Source of the DNA: Accumulibacter sp.
GTDB lineage: Bacteria; Pseudomonadota; Gammaproteobacteria; Burkholderiales; Rhodocyclaceae
Direction: 5' to 3'
DNA: 24,854 nucleotides
Assembly: GCA_031274075.1 (NCBI GenBank)
Contig: JAISQQ010000176.1
Location: 1-24,854, forward strand
Positions within the stretch are counted from its first letter, which is position 1. Each line of letters opens with the position of its first letter. Shown here in pieces: positions 14,954-24,854 of this stretch. The notes beneath the pieces are model-generated. The model worked only from the letters and a program-made list of their open reading frames with translations, made no database searches and had not been told where the DNA came from. The position numbers and the translations under genes were made by a program.

Positions 14954-17299
14954 ATGCTAGACATCGAGATTGACGGCAAGCAAGTTCAGGTGCCTCCCGG
15001 CGGCACGATCATGGACGCCGCGCGGGCCTTGGGCACTTATATTCCTCATTTCTGCTACCACAAGAAGCTGTCCATCGCGGCCAACTGCCGGATGTGCCTG
15101 GTCCAGGTCGAAAAAGCCCCGAAGCCGCTGCCCGCCTGCGCCACGCCGGTGACCAACGGAATGAAGGTGTTCACCCATTCCGAGCTGGCGGCGGCGGCGC
15201 AAAAGGGGGTGATGGAGTTCCTGCTGCTCAATCATCCGCTCGACTGCCCGATCTGCGACCAGGGCGGCGAATGCCAGTTGCAGGATCTGGCGGTGGGCTA
15301 CGGCGGCACGGCGTCGCGCTTCCGGGAAGCCAAGCACGTCGTTTTGCACAAGGATGTCGGGCCGCTGATCTCGATGCAGGAAATGTCGCGCTGCATCCAC
15401 TGCACGCGATGCGTCCGCTTCGGCCAGGAAATCGCCGGGGTGATGGAACTGGGCATGGCCAATCGCAGCGTGCATTCGGAGATCCAGACCTTCCTCGGGC
15501 GGAGCGTCGATTCCGAGCTTTCCGGCAACATGATCGATCTTTGCCCGGTGGGGGCCTTGACCTCCAGGCCGTTCCGCTATTCGGCGCGAAGCTGGGAGCT
15601 GTCGCGCCGCAAGTCGGTCAGTCCGCACGACAGCCTGGGAACGAACCTGACGGTGCAGGTGAAGAACGAGCGCGTGATGCGCGTGCTGCCCAGGGAAAAC
15701 GAAGAGATCAACGAATGCTGGATTTCCGACAAGGACCGTTTCTCCTACGAAGCCTTGAATTCAGCGGAGCGTCTGTCCAAGCCGATGATCCGGGTCGACG
15801 GCGCCTTGCGCGAAGTCGAATGGAACGTGGCGCTCGACTACCTGGCCCATGCCCTGAAGGACGTCGCCAGGAATCACGGCGCCGAGTCGATCGCGGCGCT
15901 GGCGTCGCCGCATTCGACCGCCGAGGAACTGTATCTCTTGCAGAAGGTCGTGCGCGGCCTGGGTTCCGGCAACGTCGATTTCCGCCCGCGGCGCAGTGAT
16001 TTTTCCAGCGACGGCAAACGCGCCGGTACGCCCTGGCTGGGGATGCGCATTGCAGAAATCGGGGAGCTGGACGCCGCGCTGGTGGTCGGCAGTTTCCTGC
16101 GCAAGGATCATCCGCTGTTTGCGCAAAGGCTGCGCCAATTGGCCAAAAAAGGCGGCAAGGTAAGCGTCGTCTCGGTGAGCGGCGACGATTCGCTGATCGA
16201 TCTGCACGCGCAGATCGCGGTCGCGCCGCGGAACCTGGCCGGCACGCTGGCGGGCGTGGTCAAGGCCGTGGCGCTGCTGCGCGGAGCGGCGGTCCCCGCC
16301 GGGCTCGAAGAGATCGAGCCGGGCGAGCAGGCGAGAGCCATCGCCGGGAGCCTGGCGGAAGCCGGGAAGAAGGCGGTTTTCCTCGGCAACGTGGCCGAGC
16401 AGGTCGGGCAGGCCGGGCAGTTGCACGCGCTTGGCGCCGAGCTGGCCCGGCTGACCGGCGCGTCACTGGGGTTCATCGGTGAAGCCGCCAACAGCGTCGG
16501 CGGCTATGTCGCGGGCGCGCTGCCTTCCGCCGGCGGGCTCGACGCGCGGCGGATGTTCGCCCAGGCGCGCAAGGCTTATCTCCTGCTGGGCGTCGAACCG
16601 GAATTCGATTGCGCCAATCCCCAGGAGGCGGTCGCCGCGCTCCGGCAGGCGGATCTGGTGGTGGCGATGACGCCGTTCCGGAACGAGGCGGCGATGGATT
16701 ACGCCGACGTGCTCTTGCCGCTGGCGGCGTTTACCGAAACCTCCGGCACCTACGTCAATACCGAGGGGCGCGTGCAGGGCGTAGGCGGCGTGTGCCGTCC
16801 GCGGGGCGACGCGCGTCCGGGCTGGAAGGTGCTGCGCGTCCTTGGCAACGTGCTGGCGCTTCCCGGATTCGAATACGAGTCGAGCGAAGCGGTGCGCGAC
16901 GAGTTCATTCCCGCCGGCGCTTCGTTCGTCGGCAACCTGGACAACGGCATCGACCTGCCCCTGGCTCCGGTCGAGGGTGCGGCCGCGGTCGCTGAAGGGC
17001 TGGAGCGCATTGCCGACGTGCCGATCCATTTCGCCGACGCGCTGGCGCGCCGGGCGCCCGCGTTGCAGCGGACGCGGGACGCGGCCGAACCCGTGGCGCG
17101 CATCCATCCGCTGACCTTCGACCGGCTCGCGCTGACCGCTGAAGCGCGGGTAAAAGTGAAACAGGGGCAGGGGGAAGTCTTCTTGGCGGTCCGCGCCGAC
17201 GCCGGCGTGCCTCCGGGCTGCGTCCGGGTCGCGGCGGCGCATGCGGCGACCGCCGCGCTGGGCGAGATGTTCGGACCAATCAACGTGGAGCGCGCATGA
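14954..17299 (+). CDS. nuoG: NADH-quinone oxidoreductase subunit G
   Basis: NuoG is the 75-kDa subunit that carries electrons from NuoF towards NuoI. The 781-residue protein has an N-terminal [2Fe-2S] ferredoxin domain (Cys34, Cys45, Cys48, Cys62). A His/Cys [4Fe-4S] site follows (His94, Cys98, Cys101, Cys107), then a second [4Fe-4S] site (Cys147, Cys150, Cys153, Cys197). A degenerate molybdopterin oxidoreductase-like domain starts at about 215. The extra N7 cluster motif found in Escherichia coli and Thermus at the start of that domain is absent. The stop overlaps the nuoH start (ATGA). Confidence 0.96.
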   Translation: MLDIEIDGKQVQVPPGGTIMDAARALGTYIPHFCYHKKLSIAANCRMCLVQVEKAPKPLPACATPVTNGMKVFTHSELAAAAQKGVMEFLLLNHPLDCPICDQGGECQLQDLAVGYGGTASRFREAKHVVLHKDVGPLISMQEMSRCIHCTRCVRFGQEIAGVMELGMANRSVHSEIQTFLGRSVDSELSGNMIDLCPVGALTSRPFRYSARSWELSRRKSVSPHDSLGTNLTVQVKNERVMRVLPRENEEINECWISDKDRFSYEALNSAERLSKPMIRVDGALREVEWNVALDYLAHALKDVARNHGAESIAALASPHSTAEELYLLQKVVRGLGSGNVDFRPRRSDFSSDGKRAGTPWLGMRIAEIGELDAALVVGSFLRKDHPLFAQRLRQLAKKGGKVSVVSVSGDDSLIDLHAQIAVAPRNLAGTLAGVVKAVALLRGAAVPAGLEEIEPGEQARAIAGSLAEAGKKAVFLGNVAEQVGQAGQLHALGAELARLTGASLGFIGEAANSVGGYVAGALPSAGGLDARRMFAQARKAYLLLGVEPEFDCANPQEAVAALRQADLVVAMTPFRNEAAMDYADVLLPLAAFTETSGTYVNTEGRVQGVGGVCRPRGDARPGWKVLRVLGNVLALPGFEYESSEAVRDEFIPAGASFVGNLDNGIDLPLAPVEGAAAVAEGLERIADVPIHFADALARRAPALQRTRDAAEPVARIHPLTFDRLALTAEARVKVKQGQGEVFLAVRADAGVPPGCVRVAAAHAATAALGEMFGPINVERA

Positions 17300-18405
17300 T
17301 GCTCGAGACGCTTCAACTATTGCTGCCAGGGTTCCTGATGCCCTGTGTGGACTGGGCGATGCAGTTGGGCGAGGATATCTTCGGGAGCGCCTGGCCGGAC
17401 ATCGTCACCGTCGTGTGGACGGTGGTCAAGGCGATGCTCATCGTCGCGCCCTTGCTGGGGGCGGTGGCTTACGCGACCTACGCCGAGCGCAAGGTGATCG
17501 GCTGGATCCAGGTGCGCGTCGGGCCGAATCGCGTCGGGCCGTGGGGTCTTCTCCAGCCGGTGGCCGACGGCGTCAAGGTCTTGCTCAAGGAAGTCGTGAT
17601 CCCCACGCACGCGGACAAGGCGGTATATCTTCTCGCGCCCTTGTTTTCCTTCGCGCCGGCGCTGATCGCCTGGGCGGTGATCCCGTTCAGCGATTTCTTC
17701 GTCCTGGCCAACGTCAATGCCAGCCTGCTGTTCGTGATGTCGGTCACTTCCGTGGGGGTTTATGGAATCATCCTGGCCGGTTGGGCGCCGAACTCCAAGT
17801 ACGCCTTTTTCGGCGCCATGCGTTCCGCGGCGCAGATGATTTCCTACGAGGTTCCGATGGGCCTGGCCCTGGTAGTCGTGCTGATGGTCTCGAACAGCCT
17901 CAACCTGGGGGACATCGTCCAGGGGCAGGGCCGCGGGCTGTTCGCCGGCATGGGCCTGACCTTCCTGTCGTGGAACTGGCTGCCGCTCCTGCCCATATTC
18001 GTGGCGTACATCGTCTCGACGTTTGCCGAGTGCAACCGTTCGCCCTTCGACCTGACCGAAGGCGAGTCGGAAATCATCGGCTACCACGTCGAGTACTCGG
18101 GGATGGCCTTCGCGGTGTTCCAGTTGGCCGAATACACCGCGATGCTCATGGGCTGCACGCTGGTCAGCCTGCTGTTCCTGGGGGGCTGGCTGTCGCCGCT
18201 GTCCTTCCTGCCCGACGGCATTTTCTGGCTGCTGCTCAAGATACTCGGCGTGCTGGTGCTGTTTTACTGGGTGCGCGCGACTTTCCCGCGGTATCGCTAC
18301 GACCAGGTCATGCGCCTCGGCTGGAAAGTGCTCATCCCGGTCTGCCTGGTGTGGCTGGCGGTGGTCGCGTGCTGGATGCTGTCGCCCTGGAATATCTGGA
18401 AGTGA
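17296..18405 (+). CDS. nuoH: NADH-quinone oxidoreductase subunit H
   Basis: NuoH is the membrane subunit that forms the floor of the quinone channel and begins the proton-transfer axis. The 369-residue protein has about eight or nine transmembrane helices. The conserved [20 protein letters not shown] (59-78) is followed by [15 protein letters not shown]. The charged quinone-site loop [15 protein letters not shown] starts at about 245. It is slightly longer than many homologues (about 325-350), mainly at the N-terminus. A second ATG follows directly at codon 2. Confidence 0.96.
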   Translation: MMLETLQLLLPGFLMPCVDWAMQLGEDIFGSAWPDIVTVVWTVVKAMLIVAPLLGAVAYATYAERKVIGWIQVRVGPNRVGPWGLLQPVADGVKVLLKEVVIPTHADKAVYLLAPLFSFAPALIAWAVIPFSDFFVLANVNASLLFVMSVTSVGVYGIILAGWAPNSKYAFFGAMRSAAQMISYEVPMGLALVVVLMVSNSLNLGDIVQGQGRGLFAGMGLTFLSWNWLPLLPIFVAYIVSTFAECNRSPFDLTEGESEIIGYHVEYSGMAFAVFQLAEYTAMLMGCTLVSLLFLGGWLSPLSFLPDGIFWLLLKILGVLVLFYWVRATFPRYRYDQVMRLGWKVLIPVCLVWLAVVACWMLSPWNIWK

Positions 18406-18415
18406 GAGGCGGGTC

Positions 18416-18904
18416 ATGGGTTCGATGAAGGAAATATTCAACAGCCTTTTGCTCAAGGAACTGTGCAAGGGCTTGTCCGTGACCGGGCGTCTTGCCTTCG
18501 CGCGCAAGACCACGGTGTTCTATCCCGAGGAAAAGACGCCGCAAAGCTTCCGTTTCCGCGGCCTGCACGCGCTGCGGCGCTATGCCGGCGGCGAGGAGCG
18601 CTGCATCGCCTGCAAGCTGTGCGAAGCGGCCTGCCCGGCGATGGCGATCAGCATCGAGTCGGGCGAGCGCGAGGATGGCTCGCGGCGGACGACGCGCTAC
18701 GACATCGATTTGAACAAGTGTATTTTCTGCGGTTTCTGCGAGGAGGCGTGTCCCGTCGACGCGATCGTCATGACGCGCGTCTTCGAGTCCCACGGCGAGA
18801 GCCGGAGCGATCTGTACTACACCAAATCCATGCTGCTGGCCAACGGCGATCGTTATGAAGCGCAGATCGCCGCCGACCGCGAGCTCGATTCCAAATACCG
18901 CTGA
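18416..18904 (+). CDS. nuoI: NADH-quinone oxidoreductase subunit I
   Basis: NuoI is the TYKY subunit with two [4Fe-4S] clusters (N6a, N6b) that lead electrons to N2. The 162-residue protein has two ferredoxin motifs, [12 protein letters not shown] (Cys63, 66, 69, 73) and [12 protein letters not shown] (Cys102, 105, 108, 112). An amphipathic N-terminus is typical of the bacterial family. The ATG at 18416 is used, with GAGAGGCGGGTC ahead; a second in-frame ATG lies three codons later. Confidence 0.96.
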   Translation: MGSMKEIFNSLLLKELCKGLSVTGRLAFARKTTVFYPEEKTPQSFRFRGLHALRRYAGGEERCIACKLCEAACPAMAISIESGEREDGSRRTTRYDIDLNKCIFCGFCEEACPVDAIVMTRVFESHGESRSDLYYTKSMLLANGDRYEAQIAADRELDSKYR

Positions 18905-18918
18905 CAGGCGCCGATACG

Positions 18919-19521
18919 ATGGAATTCAGAACCTTCGTCTTTTATTTCCTGGCGGCGATCCTGGTGATCGCCAGCCTGCGCGTGGTGACCCTGCGCAATC
19001 CGGTGCACGCGGCGCTGCATCTCGTATTGGCCTTTTTCAGCGCCAGCGGCGTGTGGATCCTGCTGCAGGCCGAATTCCTGGCCATCGCGCTCATCCTGGT
19101 TTACGTCGGCGCGGTCATGGTGCTGTTCCTGTTCGTCGTCATGCTGCTCGACATCGATCTCGACCGCCTGCGCGAGGGGTTCTGGAGTTATCTGCCGCTC
19201 GGTTCGATCGTCGCCCTGCTGGTGGTCGCCGAGATGGGGCTGGTGCTGGTCAGCCGCTACTGGGGGGCGCTGGAAAGCGATGTTCCGCAGGCGGAAGCGG
19301 GGTACAGCAACGTGCAGGCGGTCGGACGGCTGTTGTTTACCGAATACGTCTATCCGTTCGAGCTGGCTTCGGTGGTGCTGCTGGTGGGCATCGTCGCCGC
19401 GGTCGCGCTCACGCTCCGCGGCAAGCGCAAGAGTAAATCGGTCGATCCGTCGCGGCAGGTTTTCGTCAAGGCCGGGGATCGCCTGCGCATCGTGCGCATG
19501 CCGGCCGAAAAGCGTGATTGA
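18919..19521 (+). CDS. nuoJ: NADH-quinone oxidoreductase subunit J
   Basis: NuoJ is a membrane subunit next to NuoH and NuoK; its third helix takes part in the conformational coupling of complex I. The 200-residue protein has five predicted transmembrane helices. The conserved segments are [16 protein letters not shown] (about 29-44), [20 protein letters not shown] (about 55-74) and, late, [20 protein letters not shown]. The C-terminus is a polar basic tail. Unlike most junctions in this operon, a 74-nt gap with a hairpin follows. Confidence 0.95.
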   Translation: MEFRTFVFYFLAAILVIASLRVVTLRNPVHAALHLVLAFFSASGVWILLQAEFLAIALILVYVGAVMVLFLFVVMLLDIDLDRLREGFWSYLPLGSIVALLVVAEMGLVLVSRYWGALESDVPQAEAGYSNVQAVGRLLFTEYVYPFELASVVLLVGIVAAVALTLRGKRKSKSVDPSRQVFVKAGDRLRIVRMPAEKRD

Positions 19522-19549
19522 CGTGCGGCGGATTTGACCATGGAATGTT

Positions 19550-19575
19550 GTGCGGCCGGCGCTTGCCGTCCGCAC
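19550..19575 (+). repeat. Strong hairpin in the nuoJ-nuoK gap
   Basis: GTGCGG (19550-19555) pairs with CCGCAC (19570-19575). After a single C/T mismatch, CGGC (19557-19560) pairs with GCCG (19565-19568) around a GCTT loop. The structure ends about 10 nt before the nuoK ribosome binding site. There is no T-tract, so it is not a terminator. It could affect mRNA processing, stability or nuoK translation. Confidence 0.6.
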
Positions 19576-19595
19576 GGAGTCATCGGGGAGGCATC

Positions 19596-19907
19596 TTGTT
19601 AACACTGACACTGTCCCATTTCCTGATATTAGGCGCGATCCTGTTCGCGATCAGCATCGTCGGGATTTTCCTGAACCGGAAAAACCTGATCATCATCCTG
19701 ATGTCGATCGAGTTGATGCTGCTGGCCGTCAATATCAATTTCATCGCTTTCTCGCATTACCTGCAGGATCTGGCCGGGCAGGTGTTCGTCTTTTTCGTCC
19801 TGACCGTGGCCGCCGCCGAATCGGCGATCGGCCTTGCCATTCTCGTCGCGCTGTTCCGCAACCTGAAGACCATCCACGTGGATGATCTGGACAGCCTGAA
19901 GGGTTGA
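19596..19907 (+). CDS. nuoK: NADH-quinone oxidoreductase subunit K
   Basis: NuoK is an MrpC-like membrane subunit with two buried glutamates in the proton path. From the TTG at 19596 the protein is 103 residues with three transmembrane helices. Glu39 and Glu75 correspond to Escherichia coli Glu36 and Glu72, so the length matches the family (about 100-102). GGGGAGG (19585-19591) sits 4 nt ahead. An upstream ATG at 19518 overlapping nuoJ would add 26 atypical residues (Cys, Gly and Arg rich) and is rejected. TTG is therefore the likely start. Confidence 0.9.
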   Translation: MLTLTLSHFLILGAILFAISIVGIFLNRKNLIIILMSIELMLLAVNINFIAFSHYLQDLAGQVFVFFVLTVAAAESAIGLAILVALFRNLKTIHVDDLDSLKG

Positions 19908-19909
19908 AC

Positions 19910-21955
19910 ATGGAAATGCAAAAACTCTACCTGCTGGTCCCCCTGGCCCCCTTGCTCGGGGCGATCGTCGCCGGCCTGTTCTGCCGCGTGATTCCCCGGC
20001 GGCTGGCCCACGCGGCGGCGATCGCCGGCGTGGCCGTCGCCTTCGTGGCGTCGATTTTCATCTGGAACGACGTGGCGGCGGGGCATACCTTCGACGGTAC
20101 GGTATATCGGTGGCTGTCCTCGGGCGATCATGTCTTCCAGGTCGGTTTCCTGATCGATTCGCTGACGGTGACGATGATGCTGGTGGTGACCTTCGTCTCG
20201 CTGATGGTGCACATCTACACCATCGGCTACATGCACGACGACCCCGGCTACAACCGTTTTTTCAGCTACATCTCGTTGTTCACCTTTTCCATGCTGATGC
20301 TGGTGATGAGCAACAATTTCATGCAGTTGTTTTTCGGCTGGGAAGCCGTCGGCCTGGTGTCCTACCTGCTGATCGGCTTCTGGTATACCCGCCCGACGGC
20401 CATTTTCGCCAACCTCAAGGCCTTTCTCGCCAACCGGGTCGGCGATTTCGGCTTCATCCTGGGCATCGGGCTGGTGCTGGCCAATTTCGGCACGCTCGAC
20501 TACCAGCCGGTGTTCGCCCAGGCCAGGGATCTGGCCGGCGCGACGATCAGCCTGTTTCCGGGCGGGGATTCCTCGACGGTTTCGTTGCTCAGTGTCACCT
20601 GCATCCTGTTGTTCATTGGCGCGATGGGCAAGTCGGCGCAGGTGCCATTGCACGTCTGGCTGCCCGACTCGATGGAAGGCCCGACCCCGATTTCCGCGCT
20701 GATCCACGCGGCGACCATGGTGACCGCCGGTATTTTCATGGTCGCGCGCATGTCGCCGCTGTTCGAGCTTTCGGATACCGCCTTGTCGTTTGTCATCGTC
20801 GTCGGCTCGATCACGGCGCTGTTCATGGGCTTTCTCGGCGTCATCCAGAACGACATCAAGCGCGTGGTCGCCTATTCCACCCTGTCGCAGCTGGGCTACA
20901 TGACCGTGGCGCTGGGCGCGTCGGCGTATTCCGTGGCCATTTTCCATCTGATGACGCACGCCTTTTTCAAGGCGCTGCTGTTCCTGGCCGCCGGCTCGGT
21001 GATCATCGGCATGCATCACGACCAGGACATCCGCAATATGGGCGGGCTGCGCAAGTACATGCCGATTACCTGGCTGACCTCGCTGATCGGCTCGCTGGCG
21101 CTGATCGGAACGCCTTTCTTCTCGGGTTTCTACTCGAAGGACTCGATCATCGAGGCGGTCAAGCTGTCACACATCGCGGGTTCCGGATTCGCCTATTTCT
21201 CCGTGATGGCCGGCGTGTTCATTACCGCGTTCTATTCGTTCCGCATGTACTTCCTGGTGTTTCACGGCGAGGAGCGTTTCGGCAAGCCGCATGCCGGAAC
21301 GCAGGGGCACGACGCGCACGCAGGGGATCACGACGACAGGAAAACCGTGGAGCACCATGGCCTGGCGCCGGGACAGAAGCCGCACGAGACGCCCTGGGTG
21401 GTGACCGTGCCGCTGGTTTTGCTGGCGATCCCGTCGGTCTTCATCGGCTACGTGACCATCGAGCCGATGCTGTACGGCGGCTTCTTCGGGGACGCCATTT
21501 TCGTCGATGGGCAGGCCCATCCGGTGATGGAGGAACTGACGCGCGATTTCCAAGGCGCGCTGGCGATGGCGGCGCACGCGCTGTCGTCGCTGGTGTTCTG
21601 GCTGGCGCTTGCCGGCGTGATTTCGGCCTGGTTCTGCTATCTCAAGATGCCCGGAATTCCGGCGGCGGCCAAGGCCATTTGCGGGCCGGTTTATACGCTG
21701 CTCGAAAACAAATACTATTTCGACCAATTCTACGAGCGGGTGTTCGCCGGCGGCGCCCGCCTGCTCGGCCGCGGATTGTGGCGGGGCGGAGATGCCGGAG
21801 TCATCGACGGCCTGATCGTCGGCGGCTCGGTGCGCGTCGTGGGCGGGATCGCCATGCTGGCGCGCCTGTTCCAATCCGGCCATATCTACCACTATGCCTT
21901 CACGATGATCTTTGGCGTCTGCGCGCTGCTTTCGATTTGGCTCTTGCGCGCCTGA
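19910..21955 (+). CDS. nuoL: NADH-quinone oxidoreductase subunit L
   Basis: NuoL is the distal antiporter-like proton pump of complex I, with the long lateral helix at its C-terminus. The 681-residue protein has many transmembrane helices. Key residues include Glu145 (FFGWEAVGLVSYLLIG), Lys241 (GAMGKSAQVPLHVWLPDSME) and His266 (ISALIHAATMVTAG). A His-rich hydrophilic loop at about 461-492 (seven His) precedes the late helices. The start is the ATG at 19910 with AAGGG upstream; an in-frame TTG two codons earlier overlaps the nuoK stop and is less likely. Confidence 0.96.
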   Translation: MEMQKLYLLVPLAPLLGAIVAGLFCRVIPRRLAHAAAIAGVAVAFVASIFIWNDVAAGHTFDGTVYRWLSSGDHVFQVGFLIDSLTVTMMLVVTFVSLMVHIYTIGYMHDDPGYNRFFSYISLFTFSMLMLVMSNNFMQLFFGWEAVGLVSYLLIGFWYTRPTAIFANLKAFLANRVGDFGFILGIGLVLANFGTLDYQPVFAQARDLAGATISLFPGGDSSTVSLLSVTCILLFIGAMGKSAQVPLHVWLPDSMEGPTPISALIHAATMVTAGIFMVARMSPLFELSDTALSFVIVVGSITALFMGFLGVIQNDIKRVVAYSTLSQLGYMTVALGASAYSVAIFHLMTHAFFKALLFLAAGSVIIGMHHDQDIRNMGGLRKYMPITWLTSLIGSLALIGTPFFSGFYSKDSIIEAVKLSHIAGSGFAYFSVMAGVFITAFYSFRMYFLVFHGEERFGKPHAGTQGHDAHAGDHDDRKTVEHHGLAPGQKPHETPWVVTVPLVLLAIPSVFIGYVTIEPMLYGGFFGDAIFVDGQAHPVMEELTRDFQGALAMAAHALSSLVFWLALAGVISAWFCYLKMPGIPAAAKAICGPVYTLLENKYYFDQFYERVFAGGARLLGRGLWRGGDAGVIDGLIVGGSVRVVGGIAMLARLFQSGHIYHYAFTMIFGVCALLSIWLLRA

Positions 21956-21978
21956 ACCGAATAACGACTGGGAACACT

Positions 21979-23460
21979 ATGTCAGGATTGCCGATTCTCT
22001 CGCTAGCCGTCTGGGTGCCGATCTTCGCGGGCTTCATCGTGCTGTTTGCCGGCGCCGACCGGAATTCGCCGCGCGCGCGCATGCTGGCGATAGCCGGCGC
22101 GCTGACCGGCCTGCTCGTGACCTTGCCGCTGTATACCGGCTTCGATACGACGACGCCGGCGATGCAGTTCGTGGAGATCCTGCCGTGGATTCCGCGCTTC
22201 GACATCCACTACCATCTGGGCGTCGACGGTATTTCGATGCTTTTCGTCATTCTCAACAGCTTCATCACCGTCATCGTGGTGCTCGCCGGCTGGAAGGTGA
22301 TCGAGAGCAAGGTGGCGCAGTACAACGCCTGCTTCCTGATCATGTCGGGCCTGCTCAACGGCATCTTCACCGCGCTCGACGGCATGTTGTTCTATGTCTT
22401 TTTCGAAGCTTCGCTGATCCCGCTTTATTTGATCATCGGCGTCTGGGGCGGTCCGAGACGGGTTTACGCCGCCTTCAAGTTCTTCCTGTTCACCCTGATG
22501 GGATCGCTCCTGTTCCTCGTCTCGCTGATTTACCTGTACTTCGATTCGGGCAGTTTCGCTATCCTGGATTGGCATCGGATGCCGCTGCCGCTGGCGACGC
22601 AGCAATGGATATTCCTGGCCTTCCTGGCGGCTTTCGCCGTCAAGGTGCCGATGTGGCCGGTGCACACCTGGCTACCGGACGCCCACGTCGAGGCGCCGAC
22701 CGGCGGCTCCATCGTGCTGGCTGCCATTGCCCTGAAACTTGGCGCGTACGGCTTCGTGCGCTTTTCGCTGCCGATCGCGCCCGACGCCTCGCAGGCCTTC
22801 TCGGGCCTGATCATCGGCTTGTCGCTGATCGCCGTCGTGTATATCGGCTTTGTCGCGCTGGCGCAGGAGGACATGAAGAAACTCGTGGCTTATTCGTCGA
22901 TCGCGCACATGGGCTTCGTGACGCTCGGTTTTTTCCTTTTCACTCCCCTGGGCGTCGAAGGTGCGCTGGTGCAGATGATTTCGCACGGATTCGTGGCTGG
23001 CGCGATGTTCTACTGCATCGGCGTGATGTACGACCGGGTGCATTCGCGCCAGATCGCGGATTACGGCGGGGTGGTCAATACGATGCCGAAATTTGCCGCC
23101 TTTTTCATGCTCTTTGCCATGGCCAACGCCGGTTTGCCGGCGACCTCGGGCTTCGTCGGCGAATTCATGGTCATCATGGCTGCGGTCAAGTTCAATCTAT
23201 GGATAGGTTTCATCGCCGCATCGACCATGATCCTCGGAGCCGCCTATACCCTGTGGATGTACAAGCGGGTGGTTTTCGGCGCCGTCGGCAACCCTCACGT
23301 CGCCGAATTGACCGACGTCACCCGGCGCGAATTCCTGGTGCTCGCGCTGCTGGCGGCTTGCGCGCTGGGCATGGGCCTCTACCCGCAGCCTGTTACCGAA
23401 ATCATGCACAGCTCGGTCGACGAGTTGCTGCGCCACGTCTCCGTAAGCAAGATCCAATAA
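21979..23460 (+). CDS. nuoM: NADH-quinone oxidoreductase subunit M
   Basis: NuoM is the middle antiporter-like proton pump. The 493-residue protein has the conserved Glu143 (FFEASLIPLYLIIG), Lys222 (FAVKVPMWPVHTWLPDAHVE) and Lys253, matching Escherichia coli Glu144, Lys234 and Lys265. About fourteen transmembrane helices are expected. The same frame is open for a further 1.8 kb upstream inside nuoL, but the product there is Arg/Gly/Ala-rich and not hydrophobic. The ATG at 21979 gives the standard N-terminus. Confidence 0.96.
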   Translation: MSGLPILSLAVWVPIFAGFIVLFAGADRNSPRARMLAIAGALTGLLVTLPLYTGFDTTTPAMQFVEILPWIPRFDIHYHLGVDGISMLFVILNSFITVIVVLAGWKVIESKVAQYNACFLIMSGLLNGIFTALDGMLFYVFFEASLIPLYLIIGVWGGPRRVYAAFKFFLFTLMGSLLFLVSLIYLYFDSGSFAILDWHRMPLPLATQQWIFLAFLAAFAVKVPMWPVHTWLPDAHVEAPTGGSIVLAAIALKLGAYGFVRFSLPIAPDASQAFSGLIIGLSLIAVVYIGFVALAQEDMKKLVAYSSIAHMGFVTLGFFLFTPLGVEGALVQMISHGFVAGAMFYCIGVMYDRVHSRQIADYGGVVNTMPKFAAFFMLFAMANAGLPATSGFVGEFMVIMAAVKFNLWIGFIAASTMILGAAYTLWMYKRVVFGAVGNPHVAELTDVTRREFLVLALLAACALGMGLYPQPVTEIMHSSVDELLRHVSVSKIQ

Positions 23461-23472
23461 TTGGTATTCGCT

Positions 23473-24854
23473 ATGACGCTTGCCGAAATGCAATTTGTTG
23501 TTCCCGAGCTGCGCATCGCCAGCGCCGAGATTTTCGTGCTGGCGATGGCCTGCCTGATCCTGGTCGTCGACCTGTTCGTCAAGGACAGGAACAGGACCGT
23601 CACCTACGCGCTGACGCAGCTTGCGCTGCTTGGAGCCGCGCTGGCGACGATACTGGTGAACAGCGGCGGAGAAGTCTCCTACACCTTCAGCAACATGTTC
23701 GTCGGCGACCCGATGGGCGATCTCCTGAAATTCCTGGTCTATATCAGCGTCCTCGTCGTCCTGTCGTATTCGCGCGCCTACGTCCTGGATCGCCCGGAGA
23801 TGGCCAAGGGCGAGTTCTACGTGCTGTGCCTGTTCGCCACGCTCGGCATGATGGTGATGATTTCGGCCAGCCATTTCCTCACGGTCTACATCGGCGTCGA
23901 ATTGCTGTCGCTGTCGCTTTACGCCATGGTGGCGATGAACCGTGGTTCGGTGGCCTCGACCGAGGCCGCGATGAAGTATTTCGTGCTCGGCGCGCTGGCC
24001 TCCGGCCTGCTGCTCTATGGCATGTCGATGCTCTACGGCGCGACCGGAACGCTCGAGATTCCGGCGCTTGCCGAGCGCCTGTTCAAGGGAGAAGGGTACG
24101 ATGGGATCGTCGTTTCCTTCGGCTTGGTTTTCCTGGTTGCCGGGATCGCCTTCAAGCTGGGCGTGGTACCTTTCCATATGTGGATTCCCGACGTGTATCA
24201 CGGCGCTCCGACGGCGGTGACGCTGTTCATTGCCAGCGCGCCGAAGCTGGCGGCGTTCGCCGTGGTGATCCGCGTGCTGGTCAACGGCCTGATTCTCGTC
24301 TCCCGCGATTGGCAGATGATGCTGATCATCCTGTCGGTGCTGTCGATGGCCGTCGGCAATTTCGCCGCCATCGCGCAGACCAACATCAAGCGCATGCTGG
24401 CGTATTCCGCGATCTCGCACATGGGATTCATGCTGCTCGGCATGGGCACCGGCGTCATCATGGGCGACCCGCGCTTCATCATCAACGCCTACAGCTCGTC
24501 GATGTTCTACGTCGTGACCTACGTCCTCGCCAGCCTGGGCGCTTTCGGCACGATCCTGCTGCTCTCCCGCGCCGGCTTCGAAGCCGACGAAATCAGCGAC
24601 TTTGCCGGTTTGAACAAGCGCAATTCCTGGTATGCGGCAATCATGATGATGATGATGTTCTCGATGGCCGGCATCCCGTTCTTCGTCGGCTTCTTCGCCA
24701 AGCTGTCGGTGTTGCAGGCCGCCGTTACCGGCGGACACCTGTGGCTGGCGCTCGTCGCCGTCTTTTTCTCGCTCGTCGGCGCGTTCTATTATCTGCGCGT
24801 CGTCAAGGTCATGTATTTCGACCCGCCGCCGGCAAGCGCCGCGCCGATCGAGGC
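23473..24854 (+). CDS. nuoN: NADH-quinone oxidoreductase subunit N (3' end cut by the window)
   Basis: NuoN is the proximal antiporter-like proton pump and the last gene of the operon. 460 complete codons are visible against a usual length of about 480-495, so about 20-35 residues are missing. Conserved residues are Glu143 ([17 protein letters not shown]), Lys168 ([15 protein letters not shown]), Lys228 ([20 protein letters not shown]) and Lys258. The frame stays open to the last base. A run of five Met codons (24643-24657) occurs in a helix near the end. The ATG at 23473 is 12 nt after the nuoM stop, with a weak ribosome binding site. Confidence 0.96.
   Translation, partial: MTLAEMQFVVPELRIASAEIFVLAMACLILVVDLFVKDRNRTVTYALTQLALLGAALATILVNSGGEVSYTFSNMFVGDPMGDLLKFLVYISVLVVLSYSRAYVLDRPEMAKGEFYVLCLFATLGMMVMISASHFLTVYIGVELLSLSLYAMVAMNRGSVASTEAAMKYFVLGALASGLLLYGMSMLYGATGTLEIPALAERLFKGEGYDGIVVSFGLVFLVAGIAFKLGVVPFHMWIPDVYHGAPTAVTLFIASAPKLAAFAVVIRVLVNGLILVSRDWQMMLIILSVLSMAVGNFAAIAQTNIKRMLAYSAISHMGFMLLGMGTGVIMGDPRFIINAYSSSMFYVVTYVLASLGAFGTILLLSRAGFEADEISDFAGLNKRNSWYAAIMMMMMFSMAGIPFFVGFFAKLSVLQAAVTGGHLWLALVAVFFSLVGAFYYLRVVKVMYFDPPPASAAPIE

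Noticed and set aside
19518..19595. A 26-residue longer N-terminus for nuoK
   Set aside because: The added residues are polar, Cys/Arg-rich and unlike any NuoK, and the segment contains the hairpin and the ribosome binding site of the TTG start.
20110..23460. A 1116-codon frame that looks like a fusion upstream of NuoM
   Set aside because: The first part is an out-of-frame reading of nuoL, with a hydrophilic Arg-rich product. Only the part from the ATG at 21979 is NuoM.

Overview
The window is GC-rich, densely coding DNA from a Gram-negative bacterium. It is most likely a betaproteobacterium: the order tpiA-secG-tRNA-Leu(GAG)-nuoABCDEFGHIJKLMN, the divergent mrcA/pilMNOPQ pair and the protein sequences all fit that class. 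A Rhodocyclales/Nitrosomonadales-type lineage is my guess, but the window cannot settle it. Both ends cut a gene: mrcA on the left (C-terminus missing) and nuoN on the right (C-terminus missing).

Layout. (1) 1-2174, minus strand: mrcA, the bifunctional cell-wall synthase PBP1A. (2) 2175-2647: a divergent promoter region with a large GC-rich palindrome. (3) 2648-7557, plus strand: pilMNOPQ, the type IV pilus alignment complex and secretin. Every junction is an ATGA overlap, and a strong rho-independent terminator closes the operon. (4) 7602-8826: the only accessory-looking stretch. It holds a composite repeat region (12-bp terminal inverted repeats, three 16-bp tandem repeats, two REP-like hairpins in opposite orientation and a 28-bp tandem duplication). 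An unrecognised three-helix membrane protein follows, with its own promoter and ATA-rich codon use unlike its neighbours. (5) 8827-10359: tpiA with a clear sigma70 promoter, then secG, then tRNA-Leu(GAG). (6) 10415-24854: the complete 14-gene nuo operon for the proton-pumping NADH:quinone oxidoreductase (complex I), in canonical order with mostly overlapping or near-overlapping genes.

How the genes work together. PilM is cytoplasmic, PilN and PilO are inner-membrane, PilP is a lipoprotein and PilQ is the outer-membrane secretin; together they make the envelope-spanning scaffold of the pilus. NuoEFG form the NADH-oxidising module, NuoBCDI the connecting iron-sulfur and quinone module, and NuoAHJKLMN the membrane proton-pumping arm.

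I found no phage, CRISPR, transposase or defence gene, and no previously undescribed multi-gene system. The part most worth a second look is the 7602-8826 island, with its orphan membrane protein and nested repeats. Two RNA/DNA structures are also of interest: the mrcA-pilM palindrome and a hairpin just ahead of nuoK.
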